In this document: positions 24,964-34,335 of the stretch, piece by piece
Position numbering within the stretch: the first letter of the stretch is position 1
Layout of the letters: the number at the start of each line of letters is the position of its first letter
Origin: Pseudomonadota bacterium
Lineage (GTDB): Bacteria > Pseudomonadota > Gammaproteobacteria > Steroidobacterales > JBCBZW01
Length of the DNA stretch: 64,000 nucleotides
Assembly (NCBI GenBank): GCA_039815145.1
Contig: JBCBZW010000012.1
Location: 1-64,000 of the forward strand
Direction: 5' to 3'
Notes under the pieces: model-generated
Seen by the model: the letters and a program-made list of their open reading frames with translations, nothing else
What the model was told of the DNA's origin: nothing
Databases searched by the model: none
Made by a program: the position numbers and the translations under genes

Positions 24964-27765
24964 TCAGTCGCTGTCCTCGTCCTGCACGGCCGCCAGGCGC
25001 ACGCCGCGCTCGTCGCGGATCACTTCCACTTCGGCGTCCATCTCGAAGCCCGGCGACTTCGGCAGGGAACGACGCGCAGGCTCGTCCGTGGCCGGTTTGC
25101 TCGCCTCGCGCTTGGCCACGCTGTCGAAGTAGATGATCTGCTTCCAGCAACGCTTGATGTTGTCACCCAACACCAGCACCAGGTCGCCGGCACTCGCCAC
25201 GCTCATGCCGCGCAGGGTCGCCTCCTGCTCGTCGGGCACGATCTCGATCGTGTCCTCGGCGACGCCCTCTTCGATCAGGGTCGCCTTGAGCATCTTCGGC
25301 ACCTCGTCCGGCTCACGGCCGCGAGGGTTGTCGTCTGACTTACAGATGTAGCGATCGAATCCCTTAGCGGCCGCGCGTGCCACGCTGATGATGTCCTCAT
25401 CGCGCCGGTCGCCCGGCGCGGCCAGGACCAGGATGCGCTTACCGCTCACGTCGAGCTGCTGCACCAGATCGCAGATGGCGCCGACCGCCGCCTCATTGTG
25501 GGCGTAGTCGAGGATCACCTTGAACTCGTGCTCGTCGAACACGTTCATGCGCCCCGGCGCCTGGAAGAAGGACGAGCCGAAGGTGCGCAGACCCTGGCGG
25601 ATGTCGTCGAGGGCCACGTTCATGTTGTAGGCCATGGCGGCGGCGAACATCGCATTTTGCACGTTGTGCATGGCGCGGCCTTCCATCGTGGCCGGGATCA
25701 GGTGGGTCCACAGGAGCGGGATGTGATTCTCCTGATCGTAGAGGGTGATCATGTGGCCGTTGATGCCCTCCTCCAGGGCCACCGCCTGGCCGCCGGCGCG
25801 GATGTGCTCCTTCACCAGCGGATGCTGCGGGTTCATCGTGGCGTAGCAGATGCGCTTGGCTTGCGTGTGATCCGCCATGGCGAGGCAGTTCGGATCATCC
25901 GCGTTCAGCACCACCGCGTCGCGCGCCACCTCGATGGGGATGCGCTTGATCTCCGCCAGCTGCTCGATCGTGTCGATGCCCTTCATGCCTAAGTGATCGC
26001 CGGAGACGTTGAGGCAGCAGGAGACGTTGCACTCGCTGTAGCCCATACCGCCGCGCAGGAGGCCGCCGCGGGCCGTCTCCATCACGGCGACGTCGATGGT
26101 GGGGTCGCGCAGCACCATCTGGGCGGACACGGGGCCCGTCATGTCGCCGGTCACGCTGAGCTGACCGTTGATGTACACGCCGTCCGTGGAGGTCATGCCC
26201 ACCGTGTGGCCCGCGAACTTGAGCACGTGGGCGAGCATGCGCGAGGTGGTGGTCTTGCCGTTGGTGCCGGTGACCGACGCGATGGGGATACGCGCCGGCG
26301 TGCCCGGCGGGAACAGCATGTCGATGACGGGGCCCGCGACGTCGCGCGCCTTACCTTCACTCGGCGCCACGTGCATGCGGAAGCCAGGACCTGCATTGAC
26401 CTCGCAGATGGCCCCGCCCACCTCGCGATAGGACTGGGTGATGTCCGTGGTGAGGAAGTCGACACCGCCGACGTCCAGGCCGACGGCGAGGATGGTCTTG
26501 ATCGCCATCTCGCGGTTGTCGGGGTGGATCACGTCCGTCACGTCGATGGCCGTGCCGCCGGTGGAGAGATTGGCGGTGGTACGCAGGTAGACGGTCTCAC
26601 CCGCCGGCGGCACCGTATCCGCCGTGTAACCCAACTCTTTCAGCAGGCGCTCAGCCTGGTGGTCGAACTCCAGGCGCGTGAGCACCTTCTCGTGGCCGAC
26701 GCCCCGGCGCGGGTCTTCGTTGACGATGTCCACGAGTTGGCGAATCGTGTGCTCGCCATCGCCCACCACGTGACCCGGCACACGCTTGGCCGCTGCCACC
26801 AGCTCGCCGTTCACCACAAGCAAGCGGTGATCGAGCCCTTGGATGAAGCTCTCGACCAGGATGTGGCGGCCGTGCTCGGCGGCCTTCTCGAAGGCCACCT
26901 CCACATCTTCCGGCGTAAAGAGATTGGTGGAGACGCCGCGCCCGTGGTTGGCCGAGAGCGGCTTGACCACCACCGGGTAGCCGATGCGCTCGGCGGCACG
27001 CACGGCACGGGCCGCGGACTGCACGGTGAACTGCTGCGGCACCGGCAAGCCGAGGTCGCGCAGGATGGCGTTGGTCTCTTCCTTGTCCGAGGCCAGCTCC
27101 ACGGCGATGTTGCTGGTGCGGCCCGTGCACGTGGCCTGAATGCGTTCCTGGTAACGCCCGTGACCGAACTGCACCAGGCTGTAGCGGTTGAGGCGAATCC
27201 AGGGGATGCCGCGTTCCTCCGCCGCCTCGACCAAAGACGCCGTGGACGGCCCCAGGGCTCGGCGCTGGGCGAAGCGGATGAAGTCGTCGCGCTCCTCATC
27301 GAAGTTCCAGTCCTCACCGGGCGCATCGCTCGGCTTCACCTCGGCGGGCAGCAGGTAGTGCAACAGGTTCAGGGCCAGGCGGCTGGACTCCCGCCCCACG
27401 TCGCGGTCCTTGTACTGGAACACCATGGTGTAGTGACCCGGCTGGTTCGGCACGGAGCGGGTGCGCCCGAAGGTCACGGACTGCCCCGCCACCGACTGCA
27501 GCTCCAGCGCCACGTGCTCCATCACGTGGCCGAGCCAGGTGCCCTCGTCCTCGCGCAGACGACGCACGAAGCCCCCTGGCTCGCGGTAGGAACACCCGTG
27601 CTCATCAAGGCCCGGCAAGGCCTTCAGCAAGCCGTCCACGAAGGTGGGCCCGAGGCGTCCGGTCGGCCATTCCTCGAGCTCGCCCAGATCGAGCACGTGA
27701 CGGATCACGGGGAAGTGGGCGTACTGGTTCGGGCCGACGTAGACGTTGGTGGAGAGAATCCGCAT
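24964..27765 (-). CDS. cphA: Cyanophycin synthetase
   Basis: This enzyme builds cyanophycin, a poly-Asp chain with Arg on each side chain, using two ATP-dependent ligase sites. The 933 residues show the N-terminal domain, an ATP-grasp domain at about 220-480 (YPVVVKPLSANHGRGVST, HILVESFIQGLDHRLLVVNGELVAAAKR) and a Mur ligase domain from about 495 (VTGTNGKTTTSRML, ETARGGLLRGG, NADDPNCLA, ILDYAHNEAAVGAI). A Lys/Glu-rich tail of about 50 residues follows the ligase domain. Length and motifs match complete CphA, so it should be active. A CphA-like gene follows, and the degrading genes cphB and iadA lie 8 kb away. Confidence 0.95.
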   Translation of the reverse strand: MRILSTNVYVGPNQYAHFPVIRHVLDLGELEEWPTGRLGPTFVDGLLKALPGLDEHGCSYREPGGFVRRLREDEGTWLGHVMEHVALELQSVAGQSVTFGRTRSVPNQPGHYTMVFQYKDRDVGRESSRLALNLLHYLLPAEVKPSDAPGEDWNFDEERDDFIRFAQRRALGPSTASLVEAAEERGIPWIRLNRYSLVQFGHGRYQERIQATCTGRTSNIAVELASDKEETNAILRDLGLPVPQQFTVQSAARAVRAAERIGYPVVVKPLSANHGRGVSTNLFTPEDVEVAFEKAAEHGRHILVESFIQGLDHRLLVVNGELVAAAKRVPGHVVGDGEHTIRQLVDIVNEDPRRGVGHEKVLTRLEFDHQAERLLKELGYTADTVPPAGETVYLRTTANLSTGGTAIDVTDVIHPDNREMAIKTILAVGLDVGGVDFLTTDITQSYREVGGAICEVNAGPGFRMHVAPSEGKARDVAGPVIDMLFPPGTPARIPIASVTGTNGKTTTSRMLAHVLKFAGHTVGMTSTDGVYINGQLSVTGDMTGPVSAQMVLRDPTIDVAVMETARGGLLRGGMGYSECNVSCCLNVSGDHLGMKGIDTIEQLAEIKRIPIEVARDAVVLNADDPNCLAMADHTQAKRICYATMNPQHPLVKEHIRAGGQAVALEEGINGHMITLYDQENHIPLLWTHLIPATMEGRAMHNVQNAMFAAAMAYNMNVALDDIRQGLRTFGSSFFQAPGRMNVFDEHEFKVILDYAHNEAAVGAICDLVQQLDVSGKRILVLAAPGDRRDEDIISVARAAAKGFDRYICKSDDNPRGREPDEVPKMLKATLIEEGVAEDTIEIVPDEQEATLRGMSVASAGDLVLVLGDNIKRCWKQIIYFDSVAKREASKPATDEPARRSLPKSPGFEMDAEVEVIRDERGVRLAAVQDEDSD

Positions 27766-27855
27766 GGGTACCTTCCATTGGTGAGCCGGGACTTCGAGCT
27801 CACCATGATAGGCGCGGGAGACGGCGAGGATGCAAGGGGCCGGCCGGACGCCAGC

Positions 27856-28311
27856 CTAGAACACCACGCTACGGCATTCGGCGGGCACGAACTTGATGTT
27901 CTGCTCCGAGGTGTTGCCGTCCTGGCCGCACTGCCAGCGCACCGCACTGCCGCTCGGCACAGGTCGCAGGCCGAGTTCCAGCTGCCCGCCGATGCCGAGG
28001 GCGGCCTCGTCGAACTCGATCTCGATACGCTGGTCGGGATGCCAGTCGATGGACTCGATGTAGGGGCTCTCGCTCTCGGCGCGAAGGCCAGCGCCCTCGT
28101 TGTCGCCGCCGGGGGGGAGCTCGGCGAAGACGGAGTAGTACTCGCCGATGACGTTCTTGGCCGAGGCGGCGGCCAGCACGCCGTCGGTGACCTTGGCCCG
28201 CACGGCGTAGTCCAGGTAAGCGGGGATCGCGATGGACGCGAGGATGCCGACGATCGCCACCACGATCATCAACTCCAATAAGGTAAACCCGGCTTCTGGT
28301 GTCGAACGCAT
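27856..28311 (-). CDS. Type IV pilin-like protein
   Basis: This 151-residue prepilin has a short leader ending in Gly before the cleavage/methylation site, EAG then FTLLELMIVVAIVGILA, with the conserved Glu at mature position 5. The C-terminal part has two Cys (WQCGQ and PAECR) that could form the D-loop disulphide of type IVa pilins. The ATG at 28311 gives a leader of normal length; an upstream in-frame start would lengthen it by 10 residues. No assembly genes are near, so it is an orphan major or minor pilin. A perfect CRP/Vfr-type site lies 77-92 bp upstream. Confidence 0.88.
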   Translation of the reverse strand: MRSTPEAGFTLLELMIVVAIVGILASIAIPAYLDYAVRAKVTDGVLAAASAKNVIGEYYSVFAELPPGGDNEGAGLRAESESPYIESIDWHPDQRIEIEFDEAALGIGGQLELGLRPVPSGSAVRWQCGQDGNTSEQNIKFVPAECRSVVF

Positions 28312-28387
28312 AAGCAAGACGGTAGCACCGGGATGGGACACGCCACACTAGCCCCTACGGGGGTTTGGCCTGACCAAAACGCCAAAC

Positions 28388-28403
28388 TGTGAAGCACGTC
28401 ACA
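28388..28403. promoter_or_regulatory. CRP/Vfr-type binding site
   Basis: TGTGA-AGCACG-TCACA is an exact match to the CRP half-site consensus TGTGA-N6-TCACA, with AAAC and GTTT flanks extending the symmetry. It lies in the gap between the pilin gene (minus) and a small exported-protein gene (plus), 77-92 bp from the pilin ATG, a position suited to class I/II activation. Confidence 0.65.
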
Positions 28404-28506
28404 AGTTTGACCCGGCGGCATCGGGCGTGGCGCAACCGGTAGCGGTGGATACCGGCGCGAGGCCACCGATGGCGCCTGAACGGCAAACTATGCTGAAATC
28501 TTGGCC

Positions 28507-28809
28507 ATGTGGTGCAGCACAACACATCGCAGGACGCGCTGGCTGGCGGTTGCCGCATTCCTTTGTGCCCTGGCGCTCTCGGTGGGCCACGCGTCCACCC
28601 ACGGCGCCCTTGACCACGATCACGACGGCTCCATGTGCGTCATCGGCGCGTGGGACGATGACGTCGAGCACTCTCCCCTCGGCCCCCGACGCACAGCCAC
28701 GCGCTGCCGCCTGAACCCCACCCACAGGGCGAGCCTCCCGCGCGACGGCAGGCCGCACCCCCTGTCCCGCGTCGTCTCGCCACCCCCCACCGGCCCGCCC
28801 GGCATCTAG
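28507..28809 (+). CDS. Small His/Asp-rich exported protein
   Basis: This is a 100-residue predicted protein. A positively charged start (THRRTRW) and a hydrophobic stretch (LAVAAFLCALALSVGHA) look like a signal peptide. HGALDHDHDGSMCVIGAW then resembles a metal-binding patch. Short exported proteins with HxxxH/DHDHD and a Cys are common beside metal or antibiotic ABC exporters (DUF2946-like), which fits the ABC genes that follow 133 bp later. The Pro/Arg-rich C-terminal half shows little protein character, so the true end or even the reality of the gene is uncertain. Confidence 0.45.
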   Translation: MWCSTTHRRTRWLAVAAFLCALALSVGHASTHGALDHDHDGSMCVIGAWDDDVEHSPLGPRRTATRCRLNPTHRASLPRDGRPHPLSRVVSPPPTGPPGI

Positions 28810-28942
28810 CGCTCCCCACGCGCGCCGGAGCCACGGCTCGTGCCGGGGGCGATGCATGCGCGTTCCCTGCGAAATTCCAAGATCACCTTGCTGGCCGACG
28901 GCACGACGCCCGGTCCCCGTTCTCCCCGTTCAGGAATTGAAG

Positions 28943-29689
28943 ATGCCCTCATCCCCAGCCCCCGGCCCCGCGGACCCCGCCCTGCGCGCCCGGCAACTCA
29001 CCGTCGAGCGCGGCGGCCACCTGGCCCTCGAAGGCCTCGATCTGGACGTCGCCCCCGGGGAGGTGTTTGCCCTGCTTGGCGGCAATGGCGCCGGCAAGAC
29101 CACCACACTGCTCACCTTCCTCGGCTTCTGCGCGCCGCAGGGCGGCGAAGCCTGGGTCAAGGGCGTGTCCGTCGCCGACGACCCGGACGCCGTACGGCGC
29201 CTCGCGGCGTATCTGCCAGAGACCGCCTCGCTCTACCCGCACCTCGATGCGTACGAGAACCTACGCTACTTCTTAGCTATCGCCGGTGTGAAACCGAGCG
29301 CACAGACCATCGATACCGCCCTGGATCGGGTACGCCTGGACGCCGCGGCCCGCTCGCGGCGCCTGGACGGTTACTCCAAGGGCATGCGTCAGAAGGTGGC
29401 GATCGCCCTCGCCATCCTCCGCGAAACCCCGGTGCTGCTACTCGATGAGCCCACCTCCGGCCTCGATCCGGTGGCCATCGACGAATTCAACGCCCTCATC
29501 GGCCAGCTCTCCGCCGGTGGCACCACCGTGTTCATGGTCACCCACGATGTGTACGGCGCGTGTCAGGTGGCCAAGCGCATCGGCTTGCTGCAGAAGGGAC
29601 AGCTCGTGGGCACCTTTAGGGCGACGGACGAGGAAGCGATCTCCGTCGACGCCGTGCACGAGGCGTTCGCCGCGGGAGCCGCCTCATGA
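28943..29689 (+). CDS. ABC transporter ATP-binding protein
   Basis: This is a 248-residue ABC ATPase with Walker A LLGGNGAGKTTT, Q-loop near FLGFCAPQGGEAW, signature YSKGMRQKVAIA and Walker B VLLLDEPTSGLDP. The signature YSKGM is typical of ABC-2 exporters. The ATG at 28943 follows TTGAAG and places the first beta strand normally. Its stop overlaps the first permease as ATGA. With the two permeases it forms one exporter; the substrate is unknown. Confidence 0.95.
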   Translation: MPSSPAPGPADPALRARQLTVERGGHLALEGLDLDVAPGEVFALLGGNGAGKTTTLLTFLGFCAPQGGEAWVKGVSVADDPDAVRRLAAYLPETASLYPHLDAYENLRYFLAIAGVKPSAQTIDTALDRVRLDAAARSRRLDGYSKGMRQKVAIALAILRETPVLLLDEPTSGLDPVAIDEFNALIGQLSAGGTTVFMVTHDVYGACQVAKRIGLLQKGQLVGTFRATDEEAISVDAVHEAFAAGAAS

Positions 29690-31125
29690 TGGCCGCAGCC
29701 CGCCTCATCGCGCGCGACGAATGGCGCTATTGGCAACGCTCGAAGCTGCTGCGGGCAGCCGCGGTCCTGAGTCTCATCCTCCTCGTGAGCGCCATCGCCG
29801 TCACCTATGATCGCGTGCAGGCCCAGGCCGCCCAGCGCAGCGAGCTGCAAGCGGCGGCCGAGACCGCGTTCACCACGCAGCCGGATCGCCACCCCCACCG
29901 GATGGTGCACTACGGCCACTACGTGTTCCGCGCGCCGCCACCGCTGGCGGTGATCGACCCGGGCGTCGATCGCGTTACCGGCACCGCCCTCTTCCTGGAA
30001 GGCCATCGGCAGAACTCCGCCGCCTTCCCACCGGCTCACGCGGACGCCCGCTCGGGAGCCCTCGGCCACCTAACCCCAGCGTTCGTCTACCAGATCATCC
30101 TGCCCCTGCTGCTGGTGCTGATGGCCCACGGCGCCCTGACCCGCGAACGGGAGGGCGGCACGGGCATCGCCCTGGTGAGCAGCGGCGTCTCGGCCTCGAC
30201 CCTGTGGGCGGGCAAGGCACTGGCGCTGCTCAGCGCCGTCGGCTTGCTGCTGGTCCCGCTCCTGCTGGTGTCCCTTGGCGCGGCCCTCGCCGGCGAATCG
30301 CTGCCCCTGGTCGGCGTCTACTTCCTGGCCTATGCGCTCTACCTCTCGATCTGGGCCCTGGGCACCCTCGCCCTCTCCGCCGCGGTGACGCGCAGCGCGG
30401 TCAGCCTGGCGCTCGCCCTCGGCGCCTGGGCGCTGGTGACCTTGGTGCTGCCGCCGACCACGTCCTCGCTCGTGCGCGCCACGCTGCCGACGGCGAGTCG
30501 CCTGGCGGATGATGTGGCCCTCGCCCAAGAGCTGCGATCGCTCGGCGATGGCCACAACGAAAACGACCCCGCCTTCTCCCGCCTGCGCGCCAACCTGCTC
30601 GAGGAGTACGAGGTCGAGCGCGTCGAGGACTTGCCCGTCAACTTCCGGGGTGTGGTGGCGCAATCCGCCGAGGCCGATTTGACCGAGCTCATGAATCGCT
30701 ACGCCGACCAACGTCATGCCTACGAGCAACGTCAGGCAAGGCGCCTCAGCACCTTCGGGCTCCTGTCGCCGCAGCTGGCCCTGCGCCAGTTCTCCCGCGT
30801 GGGCGCCGGTACGGATCTCGCCACTCACCATCGCTTCCTGCAAGAGGGCGAAGCCGCGCGCTTCGCGCTGGTTCAGCAGCTGAACGGCCTGCACGCGAAC
30901 GAGCTGCGCTACACCGACGACATCAACCGCAGCCGCAACGCGGCCGCCGAGCGGCGCTCGCGCATCAGCGCGCACCACTGGCGTGATCTCGAGAGCTTTC
31001 ACTTCGAGGTGGCGAGCGCCCCGGCACGACTCGCGAGCGCCGCCCCGTCACTGTTGGCGCTGATCCTGTGGGGCGCCCTCACCGCCTTCGCCAGCCTGAC
31101 CGTCACGAGGCGCTCCTATGGGTGA
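29686..31125 (+). CDS. ABC-2 family permease (DUF3526-type), first copy
   Basis: This 479-residue permease has one N-terminal helix (LRAAAVLSLILLVSAIAV), a large extracytoplasmic loop, then a cluster of about five helices in residues 125-265. Another loop with charged coiled segments and a last helix near the C-terminus follow. The layout with a big soluble insert fits the DUF3526 group of ABC-2 permeases. It overlaps its neighbours on both sides (4 bp and 8 bp), so the exporter genes form a tight operon. Confidence 0.85.
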   Translation: MMAAARLIARDEWRYWQRSKLLRAAAVLSLILLVSAIAVTYDRVQAQAAQRSELQAAAETAFTTQPDRHPHRMVHYGHYVFRAPPPLAVIDPGVDRVTGTALFLEGHRQNSAAFPPAHADARSGALGHLTPAFVYQIILPLLLVLMAHGALTREREGGTGIALVSSGVSASTLWAGKALALLSAVGLLLVPLLLVSLGAALAGESLPLVGVYFLAYALYLSIWALGTLALSAAVTRSAVSLALALGAWALVTLVLPPTTSSLVRATLPTASRLADDVALAQELRSLGDGHNENDPAFSRLRANLLEEYEVERVEDLPVNFRGVVAQSAEADLTELMNRYADQRHAYEQRQARRLSTFGLLSPQLALRQFSRVGAGTDLATHHRFLQEGEAARFALVQQLNGLHANELRYTDDINRSRNAAAERRSRISAHHWRDLESFHFEVASAPARLASAAPSLLALILWGALTAFASLTVTRRSYG

Positions 31126-32377
31126 TCTACGACGCGAACTGTGGTGGCTGGGCCGCGACGGCGCCGCCCTCGTCATCCTCGCCCTGGCAGCGCTGCTCGC
31201 GGTCCTCGCGGTGACCCTGGGTACGCAGGAGGTGCAACTGCAACGCGAGCACATCGCGGCCCTGCGCAGCGACGATGCGCGCGAACGGGCCGCCTCGCTG
31301 GAGGCCCACGCGGAGGATCCGGGGAGCGTCGCGTACTACAGCTTCCACCTCACCTACTCGCCACCGTCTCCCCTCGCCTTCGCCGCCCTCGGCACGAGGG
31401 CCACGCACCCCTGGCAACACCGGGTGCGCATGCTGGCCATCGAGGGGCAGATCTACGAGACGGACCCCGGCAATCCGGAGCTCGTGGAAACGGGACGCCT
31501 GGACTACGCCTTCGTCGCCGCCATCGTGTTACCGCTGCTGGTGATCGGACTGCTGCACGACCTCTTCGCGCGCGAGCGACGCCATGGCCGACTGGAGTGG
31601 TTACTCGCCACCGCCCGGGATGGCCTCGGCGTGTTTCGCCGGCGCGCGCTGGTGCGCGCGGGGCTGCTGTGGATCGCCCTCGGCGTTCCCCTGGTCGGCG
31701 GCGCCGTGATCAATGGCACCCCCCTGACACCCACGTTGGGTGTGCTCGGATGGGTCGGCGTGCACATCGCGTTCTGGGCGCTCGTCTGCTGGTTCGTGGC
31801 GCGACGGGTCGACCCCGCCGCCACCGTGGCCACGGTGCTCGTGGGCCTCTGGGCGCTGACCGTGATCTGCCTGCCGCCGGTGGGGGCTTTGATCGGCGAG
31901 CGCGCCGTGAGCGTGCCGAGCGGCGGCGCCTTGCTCCTCGCCCAACGCGAGAAGGTGAACGACGCCTGGGATCTGCCGAAGGACGCCACCATGACGCCCT
32001 TCCTCGAGCAACACCCCGAGTGGACCGACTTCGCTCAGGTGGAGCGGCCCTTCGAATGGAAGTGGTACTACGCGTTTCAGCAGGTAGGTGACCAGGCGGT
32101 GGCGGACGACTCCCAGGCCCTGCGCACGGCCCTGCGCAAGCGAGACCGCATCATGGCGGGGATCGCCCTGCTCTCACCGCCCCTGCTGGTCGAGCGGGGC
32201 CTCGAACGCCTGGCGCTGACCAACGTCGACGGCTACCTGCGCTACGAGCTGTGCGTGCGAGACTTCCATGCCGACCTGCGCGAACACTACTACCCCGCGC
32301 TGTTCCGCGAGGCCCCGCGAGGCCCTACGCCGAACTACACCCCTTGCGACACCCTGCCCCAGGAGCCGCCCGCGTGA
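31118..32377 (+). CDS. ABC-2 family permease (DUF3526-type), second copy
   Basis: This 419-residue permease has the same plan as its upstream neighbour: an N-terminal helix (ALVILALAALLAVLAVTL), an outer loop with YYSFHLTYSPPSPLAF, a group of helices from about residue 125, a second loop and a C-terminal soluble tail. The YxxHxTxxPPSPLA-like segment is a feature I associate with this permease group. It probably forms a heterodimer with the first permease. Its TGA overlaps the GTG of the exported M14-family enzyme. Confidence 0.87.
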   Translation: MGDLRRELWWLGRDGAALVILALAALLAVLAVTLGTQEVQLQREHIAALRSDDARERAASLEAHAEDPGSVAYYSFHLTYSPPSPLAFAALGTRATHPWQHRVRMLAIEGQIYETDPGNPELVETGRLDYAFVAAIVLPLLVIGLLHDLFARERRHGRLEWLLATARDGLGVFRRRALVRAGLLWIALGVPLVGGAVINGTPLTPTLGVLGWVGVHIAFWALVCWFVARRVDPAATVATVLVGLWALTVICLPPVGALIGERAVSVPSGGALLLAQREKVNDAWDLPKDATMTPFLEQHPEWTDFAQVERPFEWKWYYAFQQVGDQAVADDSQALRTALRKRDRIMAGIALLSPPLLVERGLERLALTNVDGYLRYELCVRDFHADLREHYYPALFREAPRGPTPNYTPCDTLPQEPPA

Positions 32378-33435
32378 TCCGTCGCCAGCGCCTGTTGGTC
32401 CTGCTGACTGCAGCCCTTGGAATGCTCTCGAGTGCCGTGGCGAGCCCCAACGCCGACCTGCTCGCGAACGCCCTGGCCCGCCACGGTGAACGCACCACCC
32501 TCACGCTCACGGTGGATGCGGGCAGCATCGCCACCACCATCCCCATCACGGTGGTGGCAGGCAGTCGGCCAGGGAAGACGCTCCTCGCCCTCGCCGGCGT
32601 GCACGGCTCCGAGTACTCGCCCATCATCGCCACCCAGCGCCTCGCCCCTCGCCTCGACCCAACGCAGCTGCAAGGTGCGGTGATCTTCGTGCACACGGCC
32701 AACGTGCCGGCGTACTTCGGTCGCACCATCTACTCGAGCCCGGCGGACGGCAAGAACCTCAACCGCGTCTTCCCAGGACGCGCCGACGGCACACTCACCG
32801 AACGCATCGCCCACACCCTGACCAGCGTCGTCTACCCCCACGCCGACGCCGCCCTCGACCTGCACTCGGGCGACGGCAACGAGCAGCTGCGGCCCTCGTG
32901 GGTGGGTTACTACGCCAAGTCCGGCACGGCGCAGACCATCGCCGCCTCGCGCGCCATGGCCCTCGCCTTCGGCCTGCCGAGCATCGTGGAGTTCCAGTCC
33001 ACCTTTAGCGGGCCGGAGGAGGCGATCTGGGGTGGATCGGCCGCCGTGATGCAGGGCATCCCCTCCATCGACGTGGAGGCGGGCGGCATGGGCATCATCG
33101 ACGAAGTCGCCATCGCACAGATCGAAGACGGGCTACTGCGCGTGATGGACCACCTCGGCATCCTGCCGGCTGACCTCGATCCGCCGCCACCCGCGCGCTT
33201 CATCCGCGAGCGCGGATCTATCAGCGCTCCCGCCGAGGGAGCGTGGGTGGCGCTGATCGACGCTGGGACACCGGTAACCGAAGGCGAACTGATCGGTTAC
33301 CTGACGAATTTGCATGGCGAGCGGATCTTCGAAGCGCGGGCGCCGATGGCCGGCACGCTGCTGATTCGCTTGGAAGCGCCCCCGGTCTTACGTGGGGAAA
33401 CACTAGCGGTGATCGGCCGCTACGAGGCTCCCTGA
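32374..33435 (+). CDS. Exported M14-family succinylglutamate desuccinylase/aspartoacylase-like enzyme
   Basis: This is a zinc hydrolase of 353 residues with a signal peptide (RRQRLLVLLTAALGMLSSAVAS). The zinc site is visible as GVHGSE (His77, Glu80) and ALDLHSG (His164). An Arg in NLNRVFPG near 131 fits substrate binding and EAGG near 230 the catalytic Glu region. The C-terminal part is a biotinyl-like barrel (GAWVALIDAGTPVTEGELIGYL). It starts with GTG overlapping the permease TGA and is preceded by AGGAG. Coupling to an ABC exporter suggests it works on the exported or imported compound in the periplasm. Confidence 0.85.
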   Translation: MIRRQRLLVLLTAALGMLSSAVASPNADLLANALARHGERTTLTLTVDAGSIATTIPITVVAGSRPGKTLLALAGVHGSEYSPIIATQRLAPRLDPTQLQGAVIFVHTANVPAYFGRTIYSSPADGKNLNRVFPGRADGTLTERIAHTLTSVVYPHADAALDLHSGDGNEQLRPSWVGYYAKSGTAQTIAASRAMALAFGLPSIVEFQSTFSGPEEAIWGGSAAVMQGIPSIDVEAGGMGIIDEVAIAQIEDGLLRVMDHLGILPADLDPPPPARFIRERGSISAPAEGAWVALIDAGTPVTEGELIGYLTNLHGERIFEARAPMAGTLLIRLEAPPVLRGETLAVIGRYEAP

Positions 33436-33470
33436 GCCGCGAGAACTCCTCGCATGGATCGGACTGGAGA

Positions 33471-34175
33471 CTAGCGCCAGCTGTCCGCGCCCAGCCCACT
33501 CGCTCCCCGGCGCGCGGGCATTACGGTCATGTTGAGCGCCAGACTCACGCGCGTTCCCTCTCCACGATAGGGCTGCACCTTGTGGAACAACCACGAAGGG
33601 AACGCGATCAACATCCCAGCGCGCGGTCGCACACTCGAGAACCAATGCTGCGGACGCCCGGATGAGGCCAGAGGCACGAGCTCGCTCGAAAACATGCGGT
33701 TCATCGGGAATCGCGGGTCTTGAAACACGATCTCGCCGCCGAGCGCAGGATCGTCGGCACTGGCGTAGCCATCCGCCACGTAGTAAACGGCAGACCAGAA
33801 GGCCTGCGGGTGCACGTGCCAATTGTTGGAGGCGCCCTCGCGATTGACGTTGGCCCACATGTCGGCGGTCCATTCGAAGCGAGGCGTGTCCGCCGGCTTG
33901 AGATCGGTGGAGTAGCGATTGCAAGCGCCCAGCGCGAACTGCGCCACCTGCACGGCACTCTCGCCGCCCCAGCGCCCACTCAGCATATCGGGTGCGGACT
34001 GCCACCCCCGGACATTGGAGTGTTCGACGCCGGCATCCCCACCCATTCGATCGAGCACGGTTTGGAGCAGCTTCGCGTTGAGTGCCTCGGCGTTGGGCAG
34101 CTGCGCCGTGAGCATCGTGGTTTCGAACAAACCAGTGGCCTGGACGTGCTTCGCGCCCGCTTCGATAGGATCCAA
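33471..34175 (-). CDS. Putative 2OG-Fe(II) oxygenase
   Basis: This 234-residue protein resembles the putative 2OG-Fe(II) oxygenase group often found in marine proteobacteria. MWANVNREGASNNWHVHP provides candidate iron ligands His120/His122. WSAVYYV follows, and the C-terminal FPSWLFHKVQPY with His198 and GTRVSLALN with Arg209 complete the double-stranded beta-helix pattern. The start is a TTG at 34175 with GGAG seven nt upstream; no better start lies in frame. The substrate is unknown. It is convergent with the M14-family gene. Confidence 0.8.
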   Translation of the reverse strand: MDPIEAGAKHVQATGLFETTMLTAQLPNAEALNAKLLQTVLDRMGGDAGVEHSNVRGWQSAPDMLSGRWGGESAVQVAQFALGACNRYSTDLKPADTPRFEWTADMWANVNREGASNNWHVHPQAFWSAVYYVADGYASADDPALGGEIVFQDPRFPMNRMFSSELVPLASSGRPQHWFSSVRPRAGMLIAFPSWLFHKVQPYRGEGTRVSLALNMTVMPARRGASGLGADSWR

Positions 34176-34335
34176 GGCGATCTCCGGAGGACTCGCCCGA
34201 TCCGGACGCCCGATCGATCATACGAGAAAGGCAATCGCGGCGCTTACCGACATCTTGGGAAACCGCCTGAGCGGGAGCTAGACCGATCGGTCGCGATAGA
34301 TTGCGCGGCACCCGATGACGCGATAACGCCGCGCG

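Noticed and set aside
25993-28281. Very long plus-strand open frame (about 760 codons) opposite cphA
   Set aside because: It is the antisense shadow of a high-GC gene; its His/Gly/Arg/Val-rich sequence has no domain, and cphA on the other strand is complete with clear motifs.
33403-34311. Alternative minus-strand frame over the 2OG oxygenase
   Set aside because: The oxygenase frame has conserved iron-ligand and beta-helix motifs; the alternative is Arg/Gly-rich without motifs.
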